Assembly: GCA_964436125.1 (NCBI GenBank)
Contig: CAYTBT010000009.1
Coordinates: 1 to 64,000, forward strand
Length of the DNA: 64,000 nucleotides
Source: CAYRFF01 sp964436125
GTDB lineage: Bacteria > Bacteroidota > Bacteroidia > Chitinophagales > Saprospiraceae
Reading direction: 5' to 3'
The position numbers and the translations under genes were made by a program. This document shows positions 44,246 through 51,422 of the stretch, piece by piece; within the stretch, counting starts at the first letter, position 1; every line of letters begins with the position of its first letter. The notes under the pieces were generated by a model. It was given only the letters and a program-made list of their open reading frames with translations. It was not told where the DNA came from and made no database searches.

Positions 44246-45634
44246 ATGGCAACAAGAAGAAAGGAGAAAAAGGTAAACAATTGGCTTGTCTTTTTTATCA
44301 TCGCATTTTCCTTATTCATGATGACAATGAATGCGACGATAGTTGCGACAGCTCTGCATACTTTACAACATGATTTAGGGACGACTCTGAGCTGGGTGGG
44401 CTGGACTCTGACGGCCTATTCTTTTGGATTTGTCATTATGTTGCCATTGAGTGCTAAGCTAAGTATCCAATATGGACATCGGCGCATATTTATCTATTCG
44501 GTAGCGGTGTTTACGATAGCGTCTTTTTTCTGTGGACTCGCTGAGAATATCTATATCTTAATTATAATTCGCGTTTTTCAAGCAATGGGAGGAGCCGGCA
44601 TAACGCCATCTGCAACGGGACTTATCGTCGAGTATTTTGGGCGTGAGCGCGATAAATTTCTTGGACTCTTTGGGAGTATATTTGCAATAGGAGCGATGGT
44701 CGGGCCTATATTTGGTGGATTATTTGTAACATATTGGTCATGGCCCTGGATATTTTTTATAAATGTACCGATAGGTATTGCTGCGATAATACTTGCTCTG
44801 AGATTTATTCCTAGGGACAAGAATAAGTGGAAACAGAGTAAGAAGATGGATTTTATTGGTCTGGGATATTTAGGAGTAGCGATAATGACTGCAATGTATG
44901 CAGCGACATATTTATCACAGGAGGCGGCAGGGGTGAAATCACCTTTATTTATCGGTCTGATAGTAGTATCGATAATCTCTTTTATCCTCTTGTTTAGGCA
45001 TCTGAATAGTGTGGAATATCCGTTTATTGAACCGCGTTTTATCACCGGAAAGGGATTTGCGGCAGTGAATATTGTCAATATTGTTTATACCGGGATTGTC
45101 ATCGGTGCGATATCACTTGTACCTTTATATGCAATCAACAGATACGGGATCAGTGAATTAAGCTCCGGAACGTTACTTGTAGCTGAAGGAATAGCATCGG
45201 TAAGTTTATCGATAATTATGAGCATGCGGATCAGGCAGACGGGTTATCGATTGCCGATTTATGTCGGAAGTACAATTCTTGCACTAGGAATCGGTTTAAT
45301 GGCACTGAATCCTATTCTGGGCATGAGTCCTTATGCCTGGCTGGCAATCTGTGCATTTATGATCGGTCTGGGATTTGGGATTATGGGCCCGGCGGGGAGG
45401 AATGCGGGAATACAACTGGCACCGGAACAATCAGCTCATATCGCTGCAGTGCGTTCGCTGGGGATACAGCTGGGGCAGATTGTTACCATTGCCGTAGCCA
45501 CAGCAATAATTACCGACGCGAAGAACCATAGTTTTGCGCAAGCTATCGTTTACGTAGGAATTGCGGTCATCTTATTCTGTATTTTACCGATTATCTCTCG
45601 CGTGCCGGAACAGAAAGGGGCATGGGAATTCTGA
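44246..45634 (+). CDS. DHA2-type major facilitator efflux pump
   Basis: From ATG 44246 (MATRRKEKKVNNWLVFFIIA) it has 462 residues. Of the 43 extra codons upstream in frame, only part of the stretch is plausible. It has about 14 hydrophobic helices, as in the EmrB/QacA family, with motif C-like GSIFAIGAMVGPIFGGLF and motif A-like AKLSIQYGHRRIF. The role is drug or toxic-compound export by proton antiport; the substrate is unknown. It is divergent from the epimerase-DUF2141 gene. No TetR or MarR regulator gene is adjacent. Confidence 0.9.
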   Translation: MATRRKEKKVNNWLVFFIIAFSLFMMTMNATIVATALHTLQHDLGTTLSWVGWTLTAYSFGFVIMLPLSAKLSIQYGHRRIFIYSVAVFTIASFFCGLAENIYILIIIRVFQAMGGAGITPSATGLIVEYFGRERDKFLGLFGSIFAIGAMVGPIFGGLFVTYWSWPWIFFINVPIGIAAIILALRFIPRDKNKWKQSKKMDFIGLGYLGVAIMTAMYAATYLSQEAAGVKSPLFIGLIVVSIISFILLFRHLNSVEYPFIEPRFITGKGFAAVNIVNIVYTGIVIGAISLVPLYAINRYGISELSSGTLLVAEGIASVSLSIIMSMRIRQTGYRLPIYVGSTILALGIGLMALNPILGMSPYAWLAICAFMIGLGFGIMGPAGRNAGIQLAPEQSAHIAAVRSLGIQLGQIVTIAVATAIITDAKNHSFAQAIVYVGIAVILFCILPIISRVPEQKGAWEF

Positions 45635-45779
45635 GGAATGATGGGTTATACATAGGTTAGATGCAAGACTTTAATAAAAAATGGAGACTGATGTTTACAG
45701 AATAAATAAATCCCGGACTAATAATTATGACACTACGTCCATAATTTATAACTTAGCAAAGTCAATAAAATTTTACAGA

Positions 45780-46301
45780 ATGAAATATACTCTACTTAAT
45801 CGTATGCCAAAATTTTTACTTGTCCTACTGCTTGCAGTAAGCTTTAACACGCTTTATGCAGTAAATGACCCATTAATGAAGAATGAAGATGTGGTATCAT
45901 ATTCCGCCTTGATGCAATCAGAGAATATACAGATTGCCACAATCAATGAAGAGCTAGCTGAAATAGAAGCTATCATTGAGTCTCAGGGCTTAAGTTATGA
46001 TGAACTAGCTACCGAGTTTCCGGAAAAGGTCGCATCTACATCCTTACAGAAAACAGAAGTGCTCAACAGCTTGAGCGCGACAGATGCTCCACTAGGAATT
46101 AACGGTTTTTTCTGGGGATTCTGTTTAGGTGCCATAGGGATACTCCTTGTCTTTGTACTTATGGCTGATAGCCCCGGACGAAGTCAGCAAGTGAAAAATG
46201 CCTTATGGGGATGTATAACCCTCGGTATTTTATACGTTCTATTATACGTTGTATTTGTTGTGCTTATCGGTACAGGAACCGGCTTCTGGTGGTGGTGGTA
46301 A
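45780..46301 (+). CDS. Small exported membrane protein with two C-terminal helices and WWWW tail
   Basis: From ATG 45780 (MKYTLLNRMPKFLLVLLLAV) it has 173 residues with a signal peptide ending at LYA. A helical periplasmic part (~25-100) is followed by two transmembrane helices, GFFWGFCLGAIGILLVFVLM and LWGCITLGILYVLLYVVFVV, and the protein ends GTGFWWWW. The paired-helix region resembles small membrane proteins that occur with YidD-type genes in Bacteroidota; this is pattern-based. It precedes the LolA-like gene by 89 bases and is probably the first gene of the 45780-49099 cluster. The function is unknown. Confidence 0.7.
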   Translation: MKYTLLNRMPKFLLVLLLAVSFNTLYAVNDPLMKNEDVVSYSALMQSENIQIATINEELAEIEAIIESQGLSYDELATEFPEKVASTSLQKTEVLNSLSATDAPLGINGFFWGFCLGAIGILLVFVLMADSPGRSQQVKNALWGCITLGILYVLLYVVFVVLIGTGTGFWWWW

Positions 46302-46390
46302 ATACTGCTTGCTGGTAAAGGCATTAAGAATTCATAAAGAAACTGATACCCGGATTCGCAGTAGAATTCGGGTTTCTCAATTCTACTATT

Positions 46391-47158
46391 ATGATGAATA
46401 AGGCAGTATTGTATGCATTATTCTTTATTGTTCTAGGAAATTCAGCACTTTGTGCACAGACATTTTTCAGACTGAGCGGTGATTTTAGCATACGTGAGAT
46501 AATGTTGTATACTGAGGAATCGGATTCTGTGAATACCTTTCTTACACGCGGCCACATCGATTATGACAAGAATAAGAAGCAAGCCGTATATAAGGTGGAT
46601 TTTCCGGAAAGTGAAAATTGGGTACTTCAAGACTCTGTTTTTTATAAACTCAGAAATGATACGATAATCTCAAGATATGCATTGCCCTATGCGATGCGTA
46701 TGTTAAACTTTGACATTCTGTTGAGCGAGTATAATTACGATTTTCTGTTTCAGAAGATGGGCTGTAGCTTGCTTGATGTCCGACAAGAAGAGGAAGCCGT
46801 GTATAAGCTATGGGAATATCCCTACTGGAAACAGATAGGCGTGTTTAAATACATTCTTGTAGAATCCAAGGGGCAGAAAACAACGGGACTTGCCTACCTC
46901 GATGAGAATAAACATGTTGTGACGAGGCAATATTATAAAGATTATGCCATCATTAATGGACTAAACATGCCACATATTATCAGTCAACGCATCTATACAG
47001 ATAGTATGACTTATGTCAAAAAATTGATATTGAAAAATGTTACGATTAATAATCTTAAGAGGGATTCTGTTTTTCGCGATGATCTTGAGTTTCTGCCTAT
47101 CAAGCCGGGCGCAGACAAAGGAAATATCCGTGAAGGATTTAATGCTACTCAGGAATAA
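46391..47158 (+). CDS. LolA-like exported protein
   Basis: The protein has 255 residues (start 46391 or 46394) with signal peptide KAVLYALFFIVLGNSALCAQ. The beta-rich pattern (TRGHIDYDKNKKQAVYKVDF, DSVFYKLRNDTI, KTTGLAYLDENKHVVTRQYY) resembles the LolA/LolB half-barrel family that carries lipids or lipoproteins across the periplasm. No catalytic residue is seen. Its 3' end (from 47037) overlaps the signal peptide of the YidD-domain gene by 122 bases in another frame, so expression of the two is tightly linked. Confidence 0.72.
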   Translation: MMNKAVLYALFFIVLGNSALCAQTFFRLSGDFSIREIMLYTEESDSVNTFLTRGHIDYDKNKKQAVYKVDFPESENWVLQDSVFYKLRNDTIISRYALPYAMRMLNFDILLSEYNYDFLFQKMGCSLLDVRQEEEAVYKLWEYPYWKQIGVFKYILVESKGQKTTGLAYLDENKHVVTRQYYKDYAIINGLNMPHIISQRIYTDSMTYVKKLILKNVTINNLKRDSVFRDDLEFLPIKPGADKGNIREGFNATQE

Positions 47159-47510
47159 TATTTCAACCGAGACGGCGATAGACCAGCATGTTGACAGGAC
47201 ATTTGAATCGGAGAATGAGGCCAAGATAATCTTCACTTGGTTATACCTGGGCTATAAAACTGTTTTGTCCTCTCAGGACGGGAACAATTGTATGTATTAT
47301 CCATCATGCTCCACTTATGCGATTAGATCTATTGAGAAGAAAGGCTTATTTGCCGGTATTGTAGCTGCCTTTGACCGACTTACCCGCTGTCATCCATTTG
47401 CTGTAAAGAATTATCCTGTTTATGTTGATAAAAAACGATTATATGATCCCGTTGATAAAAAAGCCCTGGAAGTATCGGAGAATGATCTTCAGTATCTTCC
47501 TGGTTTTTAA
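47037..47510 (+). CDS. YidD-domain protein with a signal peptide
   Basis: The protein has 157 residues. Residues 85-121 match the YidD family: CMYYPSCSTYAIRSIEKKG and RLTRCHPF, with the three conserved cysteines (85, 91, 118). Standard YidD is a ~80-residue cytoplasmic factor aiding YidC-dependent insertion. Here a signal peptide is present (LRLIILRGILFFAMILSFC, ending RAQ), which implies export or an N-terminal anchor. That signal lies inside the LolA-like gene in another frame; a start at 47142 would remove it. Its tail overlaps the next gene by 29 bases. The assignment of the domain is firm; the role outside the cytoplasm is inference. Confidence 0.85.
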   Translation: MLRLIILRGILFFAMILSFCLSSRAQTKEISVKDLMLLRNNISTETAIDQHVDRTFESENEAKIIFTWLYLGYKTVLSSQDGNNCMYYPSCSTYAIRSIEKKGLFAGIVAAFDRLTRCHPFAVKNYPVYVDKKRLYDPVDKKALEVSENDLQYLPGF

Positions 47511-48294
47511 CCTCTGTAACCTTCATAGTCAGGAGAATATATGGGATGCAGAATCCTCCCTGGAATATGGAAAATATTTGTTGCAGAAAGGTGATTATCT
47601 TGCCGCAGCACATGAATTTCAACGATATGTGTATTTTCATAAGAAGGAGAAGGATGTTGTTTCACTGTGGATACGAGCTTACGCAAATGCCGGTAAGGCC
47701 CGGAATGCGCTACACGAGCTGAATAACTGGAATAAACAGATTGATGGCAGCATGCCGCAGACCTATCTCACCGAGAAATCCTGGCTCTTTCTTAAGTTGG
47801 GTAGATATGAGGAGATACCTGATATATTGCATAAAGTTTCCGACGAATGGAAATATAAGGACTTACATCTGTACTCATCGATTATGTTACAGAAAAACTG
47901 GAAGCTCGCAGAAGAAGAATTGAGAAATTCTACAATCCCCGTTGAACAGAGGCTGTATGCAATAGCACACAATGCGATAAATGACAAGTATAAAAGCCCT
48001 GCACTCGCAGGGGTTTTATCGGCAATCATTCCCGGAACGGGGAAGTTTTATGTCGGTCGCTATTTTGATGGAGTTATATCGCTATTATTTGTCGGTGTAA
48101 TGACCTATCAGGCAACGCGCTTTTTCCAAGAGAAAGGGATAAAGAGCTGGCCGGCGTGGATATACACCGGATTGGGGGCGACATATTATGCAGCAGGTAT
48201 CTATGGCTCTGTAAAAGCTGCCAAGGAATATAATCAGAAAAAGATTCAGAAATATGTGGATGAGACCAATCGTATTTTATATAGCGTGTATTAG
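47482..48294 (+). CDS. TPR-like exported protein with C-terminal membrane region (IIPGTG type)
   Basis: From ATG 47482 (MIFSIFLVFNLCNLHSQENI) it has 270 residues with a signal peptide; the frame is open from 47422. Residues ~20-150 are TPR-like helical pairs (GKYLLQKGDYLAAAHEFQRY). Then comes a hydrophobic domain beginning LSAIIPGTGKFYVGRYFDG, with two or three membrane helices similar to DUF5683-type segments. The next gene shares the IIPGxG...YFD pattern, so the two are paralogous. Its start lies inside the YidD gene, and its end overlaps the next signal peptide. Confidence 0.78.
   Translation: MIFSIFLVFNLCNLHSQENIWDAESSLEYGKYLLQKGDYLAAAHEFQRYVYFHKKEKDVVSLWIRAYANAGKARNALHELNNWNKQIDGSMPQTYLTEKSWLFLKLGRYEEIPDILHKVSDEWKYKDLHLYSSIMLQKNWKLAEEELRNSTIPVEQRLYAIAHNAINDKYKSPALAGVLSAIIPGTGKFYVGRYFDGVISLLFVGVMTYQATRFFQEKGIKSWPAWIYTGLGATYYAAGIYGSVKAAKEYNQKKIQKYVDETNRILYSVY
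47677..47688 (+). repeat. Dispersed motif GCTTNCGCAAAT, copy 9
   Basis: The context is GAGCTTACGCAAATGCCGG, inside the first TPR gene of the YidD cluster. It encodes AYANAG, a frame opposite to the FAEA copies. Confidence 0.85.
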
Positions 48295-49099
48295 CCTTTG
48301 CTTTAAGATCTCTGTACAGGCCCAGAGTATTGAAGAGACATATTCGATGGGAATTGATGCATATAAGGGCGGCAATCTTGAACTTGCAGAGAATTATTTT
48401 CATCGCGTAGCGTATTTCAGCGCTGATAGTTTAAGGTATCTCTCATATCTTCATCTCGGGGATATTTATAGTCAAAAAGGCGATTACCAATCAGCGATAC
48501 GGAATTATAGTTACGCTTCTTCCAATAATCTGGATTTTGCCGGCAGGGAATTTCTTGCAATGAAAAAGGTGCGATTATGGCTGGCTATGCATAAATACAA
48601 GCTTGCTTATGCTGAGACATTTAATATTCCGGATACTGACAGCTTCCGGGAGAAAAAAACACTTTACCAGGCATTTGCATTGTTTGAAGCACATAATTAT
48701 CGGAAATCGATGGAATTGTACAAGGAATTGGTTTCAGCAAAAGATGAAATCGTGCTTATTCAATTATTTAATGAAGCACATCACGTGCATGGAAGATCCA
48801 TAAAAGTCTATCAGTTTATAAGTTACATTATTCCCGGTTTAGGTCAAGCACTTAATGCTTATTACTTCGATGCATTTAATTCTTTTATATTGAATGCAGC
48901 TCTAGTAGGAGTCTTTATCTATACATCTGCTACGGTCGGTCTGATTGAAGGAGGAATCGCTGTTTTGCCTTGGTTGTATCGCTATTATACAGGTGGAGCT
49001 GAAAATGCCAAGCGATGGGCGGTGCAACATAAGCACGCTCAATTGCATAATATTCATCTTCAGATTCTCGATCTGGTGAAAAAGGATACCGGACTCTAG
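48260..49099 (+). CDS. TPR-like exported protein with C-terminal membrane region (IIPGLG type)
   Basis: From ATG 48260 (MRPIVFYIACISLCFKISVQ) it has 279 residues with a signal peptide; 48254 is an alternative start two codons earlier. TPR-like repeats (GIDAYKGGNLELAENYFHRV, GDIYSQKGDYQSAIRNYSYA) occupy ~25-175. They are followed by a membrane region beginning ISYIIPGLGQALNAYYFDAF with two hydrophobic helices. The architecture matches the preceding gene. Its signal peptide is encoded out of frame in the last 35 bases of that gene. It ends the cluster; a 194-base gap without features follows. Confidence 0.78.
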   Translation: MRPIVFYIACISLCFKISVQAQSIEETYSMGIDAYKGGNLELAENYFHRVAYFSADSLRYLSYLHLGDIYSQKGDYQSAIRNYSYASSNNLDFAGREFLAMKKVRLWLAMHKYKLAYAETFNIPDTDSFREKKTLYQAFALFEAHNYRKSMELYKELVSAKDEIVLIQLFNEAHHVHGRSIKVYQFISYIIPGLGQALNAYYFDAFNSFILNAALVGVFIYTSATVGLIEGGIAVLPWLYRYYTGGAENAKRWAVQHKHAQLHNIHLQILDLVKKDTGL

Positions 49100-49293
49100 G
49101 TATTTGATTTCCAATACCGGCAGTGAAAATTGCATGAAGGGAAATGGCTTCACCACATGCATAAAGAATTCTATAATTCAGGAATCTTTATATTTATGAA
49201 GCTTATTGTGATGTGTTAAAATTCTGCATACATAGCTTTACTTTACCGAGAAGATTAAAGGAGGATAGAATAGAAGGCAGGTTAAAACAATTT

Positions 49294-49956
49294 CTATCGC
49301 TCTATGCCATTACCATCGTAAACGAGATATTCAGTCATTGCTTGAAATACGGGAAGCATTAATTCAAAATCTTTTACAACGCGTTTATAAAAATCTTTCC
49401 CTAAGACCACTTTCAAGCTATAATTACACGAGAGCAGAAATTGCTTTTTCTTCAATAAATCGATTGCCGGATGCTTTTTGTCATATCCACGTGGCCCGGT
49501 TTTGAGTTCCTTTCCTTTCAATCCACCGAATCGCTTCTTCAATTCAGGCTTGGATAAAGCAGATCTCAGAGGCTCTGCATCAGAGATAATGCCATCTCGG
49601 ATAAACCTTAAATCTTCTCGGTTGGGCTTCCAGAAACCACCGCCTACCATAGAATTATCGGGGCTTACTTGAATGTAGAAACCGCCTCGTCTATACTTGC
49701 CGGCACGCGTAAAATGCGCTGCAAAGTGCCTTTTGTACGGTGTTTTATCCTTGGTGAAGCGAAGGTCGCGATAGATTCTGTAAACTTTGGCCTTTGATAT
49801 CTTGTCAACCTTATTGAGTTCTAGTCGGACAGCTTCTACAAATGATTTAAAATTCTCCAATCCTGCTTCGTATTGCCTTTTGTTTTCCTGAAACCATTCA
49901 CGGTTATTATTCTTGCGGAGATTGGCAAGGAAATTAATCGTTTCTTGTCTTATCAT
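49294..49956 (-). CDS. DUF2461 / TIGR02453 family protein
   Basis: From ATG 49956 (MIRQETINFLANLRKNNNRE) it has 220 residues, the usual length. ATG 49974 is possible, but the longer frame to 50046 would run into the palindromic repeat. Family blocks are NNNREWFQENKRQYE, KVYRIYRDLRFTKDKTPYKRH and GGFYIQVSPDNSMVGGGFW. The biochemical function of the family is not known; members are widespread and cytoplasmic. It appears to be a single-gene unit. Confidence 0.88.
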   Translation of the reverse strand: MIRQETINFLANLRKNNNREWFQENKRQYEAGLENFKSFVEAVRLELNKVDKISKAKVYRIYRDLRFTKDKTPYKRHFAAHFTRAGKYRRGGFYIQVSPDNSMVGGGFWKPNREDLRFIRDGIISDAEPLRSALSKPELKKRFGGLKGKELKTGPRGYDKKHPAIDLLKKKQFLLSCNYSLKVVLGKDFYKRVVKDFELMLPVFQAMTEYLVYDGNGIER

Positions 49957-49991
49957 AGTTCTCTTTTCAAGCATTTTCAATGACTTGCTTC

Positions 49992-50172
49992 TTACCCAAA
50001 TCATGCAATAGAAATTGAAGATAAGCACAAAACCCTGTGAATACAAGCACTTGCTCGAATTTGGTTCTCATCGTAGTCTTACTACGATTCCGAGCCAAAT
50101 TCTTGCGCGAGCCCTTGTTTTCTGTGACTTTTGCACTTCCTTTTGCATTTCTATTGCATGGTTTGGGTCTTA
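49992..50172. mobile_element. 181-bp near-palindromic element with ~22-bp terminal inverted repeats (MITE-like)
   Basis: The left end (49994-50015) and the inverted right end (50147-50168) share 21 of 22 bases (ACCCAAAYCATGCAATAG followed by AAAT). The palindrome continues inward with mismatches, through TTGCTCGAATTTGG / CCAAATTCTTGCGCGAG, to a central ATCGTAGT/ACTACGAT hairpin at 50070-50088. CTT flanks both ends as a possible 3-bp target duplication. It has no coding capacity. The terminal word recurs singly at 2931, 35056 and 35080. It is most likely a non-autonomous transposable or REP-type repeat; no transposase gene is present. Confidence 0.7.
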
Positions 50173-50368
50173 TGAAACTCTATCGAGTGTTAATCGTTGA
50201 AAGCGGAGTTGTGATAAAAGTGTAAAAACATTAAATGGCTGAATCATGGGAATAAGATGCGCCGGACTTAGGATGAGAAGTGAGGTAAGTAGGGATTGAT
50301 TGTCCAATGATCCATTTAAAACATGCTTCATTTTTTGATCACCCATGAAGAGCTTGAGATTAGAATTT

Positions 50369-50414
50369 AATACCCAAAACTTACATCGAAGGGTCGATGC
50401 AAGAATTGGGTATT
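50369..50414. repeat. Hairpin with ACCCAA ends downstream of DinB gene
   Basis: AATACCCAAAACTTACATCGA is split across 50369-50389 and pairs with 50394-50414 (18 of 21 bases) around a 4-base loop. It starts 20 bases after the stop of the minus-strand DinB gene and could terminate it. Its ends (ACCCAA/TTGGGT) match the ends of the nearby palindrome, so it may instead be a degenerate family member. The rest of 50173-50434 has no gene. Confidence 0.65.
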
Positions 50415-50434
50415 GGTTGTATGAAATTGATATC

Positions 50435-50941
50435 TTAAGCATTACCTGCTTTATCGTCTGCACTAGGTCCATACATTCCCGGAACCGGCACATTCAATAA
50501 ACGCAGATAGACGCCGAGTTGACCACGATGGTGATAAAGGTGGCTCAATCCCATAGTTCTGATAGCTACGGAACGCGGCGCTTGCATTATTACATGATCT
50601 CCGGCGCGCATTGTCCATTCTTCATCGAGCTTATTATCTTCTATGCTTTTTAATGCCTTGAGTGATTGTTCTGTACCGGCATTAAAGCGGTTTACAATGT
50701 CTTCAGCAGTAGCAATTTCTCCTTGATTTCCCCTGTTTTCTGCAAGGTCAAGGTATTCTTGGTTAGCTGCAGAGGAAACAATTCCTGTAAGACTTGCGAT
50801 ATGGCTAGCTAGTTGTTTTAAACTCATTGATTTCTCATGTGGCTTCCAATCAAATTTATCTGTCGGTATGCGCTCAAGAATCTTTTGTGTTTTTGCTGCT
50901 TCTTGTTCAATTTCTGTTATTAATGCTTCTCTTCTATTCAT
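50435..50941 (-). CDS. DinB family protein
   Basis: The protein has 168 residues and no signal peptide. The four-helix DinB/YfiT fold is indicated by KFDWKPHEKSMSLKQLASHI, with the first metal-ligand histidine, and by SHLYHHRGQLGVYLRLLNVP, with the HxxxHRGQ motif holding the other histidines. It ends PGMYGPSADD, typical of the family. Such proteins are probable metal-dependent transferases acting on thiols (bacillithiol or glutathione S-transferase-like), but no substrate can be assigned. It is transcribed alone. Confidence 0.9.
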   Translation of the reverse strand: MNRREALITEIEQEAAKTQKILERIPTDKFDWKPHEKSMSLKQLASHIASLTGIVSSAANQEYLDLAENRGNQGEIATAEDIVNRFNAGTEQSLKALKSIEDNKLDEEWTMRAGDHVIMQAPRSVAIRTMGLSHLYHHRGQLGVYLRLLNVPVPGMYGPSADDKAGNA

Positions 50942-51422
50942 ATTTATCTGATTTATAGAGGGAATATTCCACTGATATTTGCCGAAATATCCTCCAGTGT
51001 TATAAAATATGGGCGTAGTTTTAAATTATGCTATCAAAGTTGATAGTTTCAGCTATCCCCATTCAATTTTTTACCTATTTGCCATCAAAAAGGAACTTCA
51101 TATAGTAAACTGCTCATTAAAGTCCTTAATTCGATATAACGAAGGCAGCGGATTTTGCCCCGTCATATTTAATTTCTACCTCTGCACCTCAGGATCATTG
51201 TACGCCTTGGGTACAAGTTTACTTAGTTCCCTTTCCCAAGCATGAAAATATCAAAGTGTATAATTTGGGAATAAGAATCTGAGACATATAGTTTTCAACA
51301 CATTGGGAATTACGGCTTTTTTCCAGCATAATTTCAATAAAAGTCAATTGCAAGAGAGCTCAATCTCCCCAGTGTTGATAGAGTATGACTGAATAGATAT
51401 TTGCGTAAGCTAATATATCGGA
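50942..51422. other. Intergenic region with operator-like palindrome
   Basis: The 481 bases hold no convincing gene; a 78-codon open frame (51009-51245) has no supporting features. A perfect palindrome CTATCAA-AG-TTGATAG lies at 51031-51046, 90 bases upstream of the DinB start, and may be an operator. A dispersed-motif copy is at 51399-51410. Confidence 0.55.
51399..51410 (-). repeat. Dispersed motif GCTTNCGCAAAT, copy 10 (intergenic)
   Basis: On the minus strand it reads TTAGCTTACGCAAATATC. It lies 13 bases after the stop of the glutamate-synthase-like gene, in non-coding DNA. Confidence 0.9.

Noticed and set aside
51009..51245. 78-codon frame between DinB and glutamate-synthase-like genes
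   Set aside because: No homologous pattern or signal; it is AT-rich and overlaps an operator-like palindrome.
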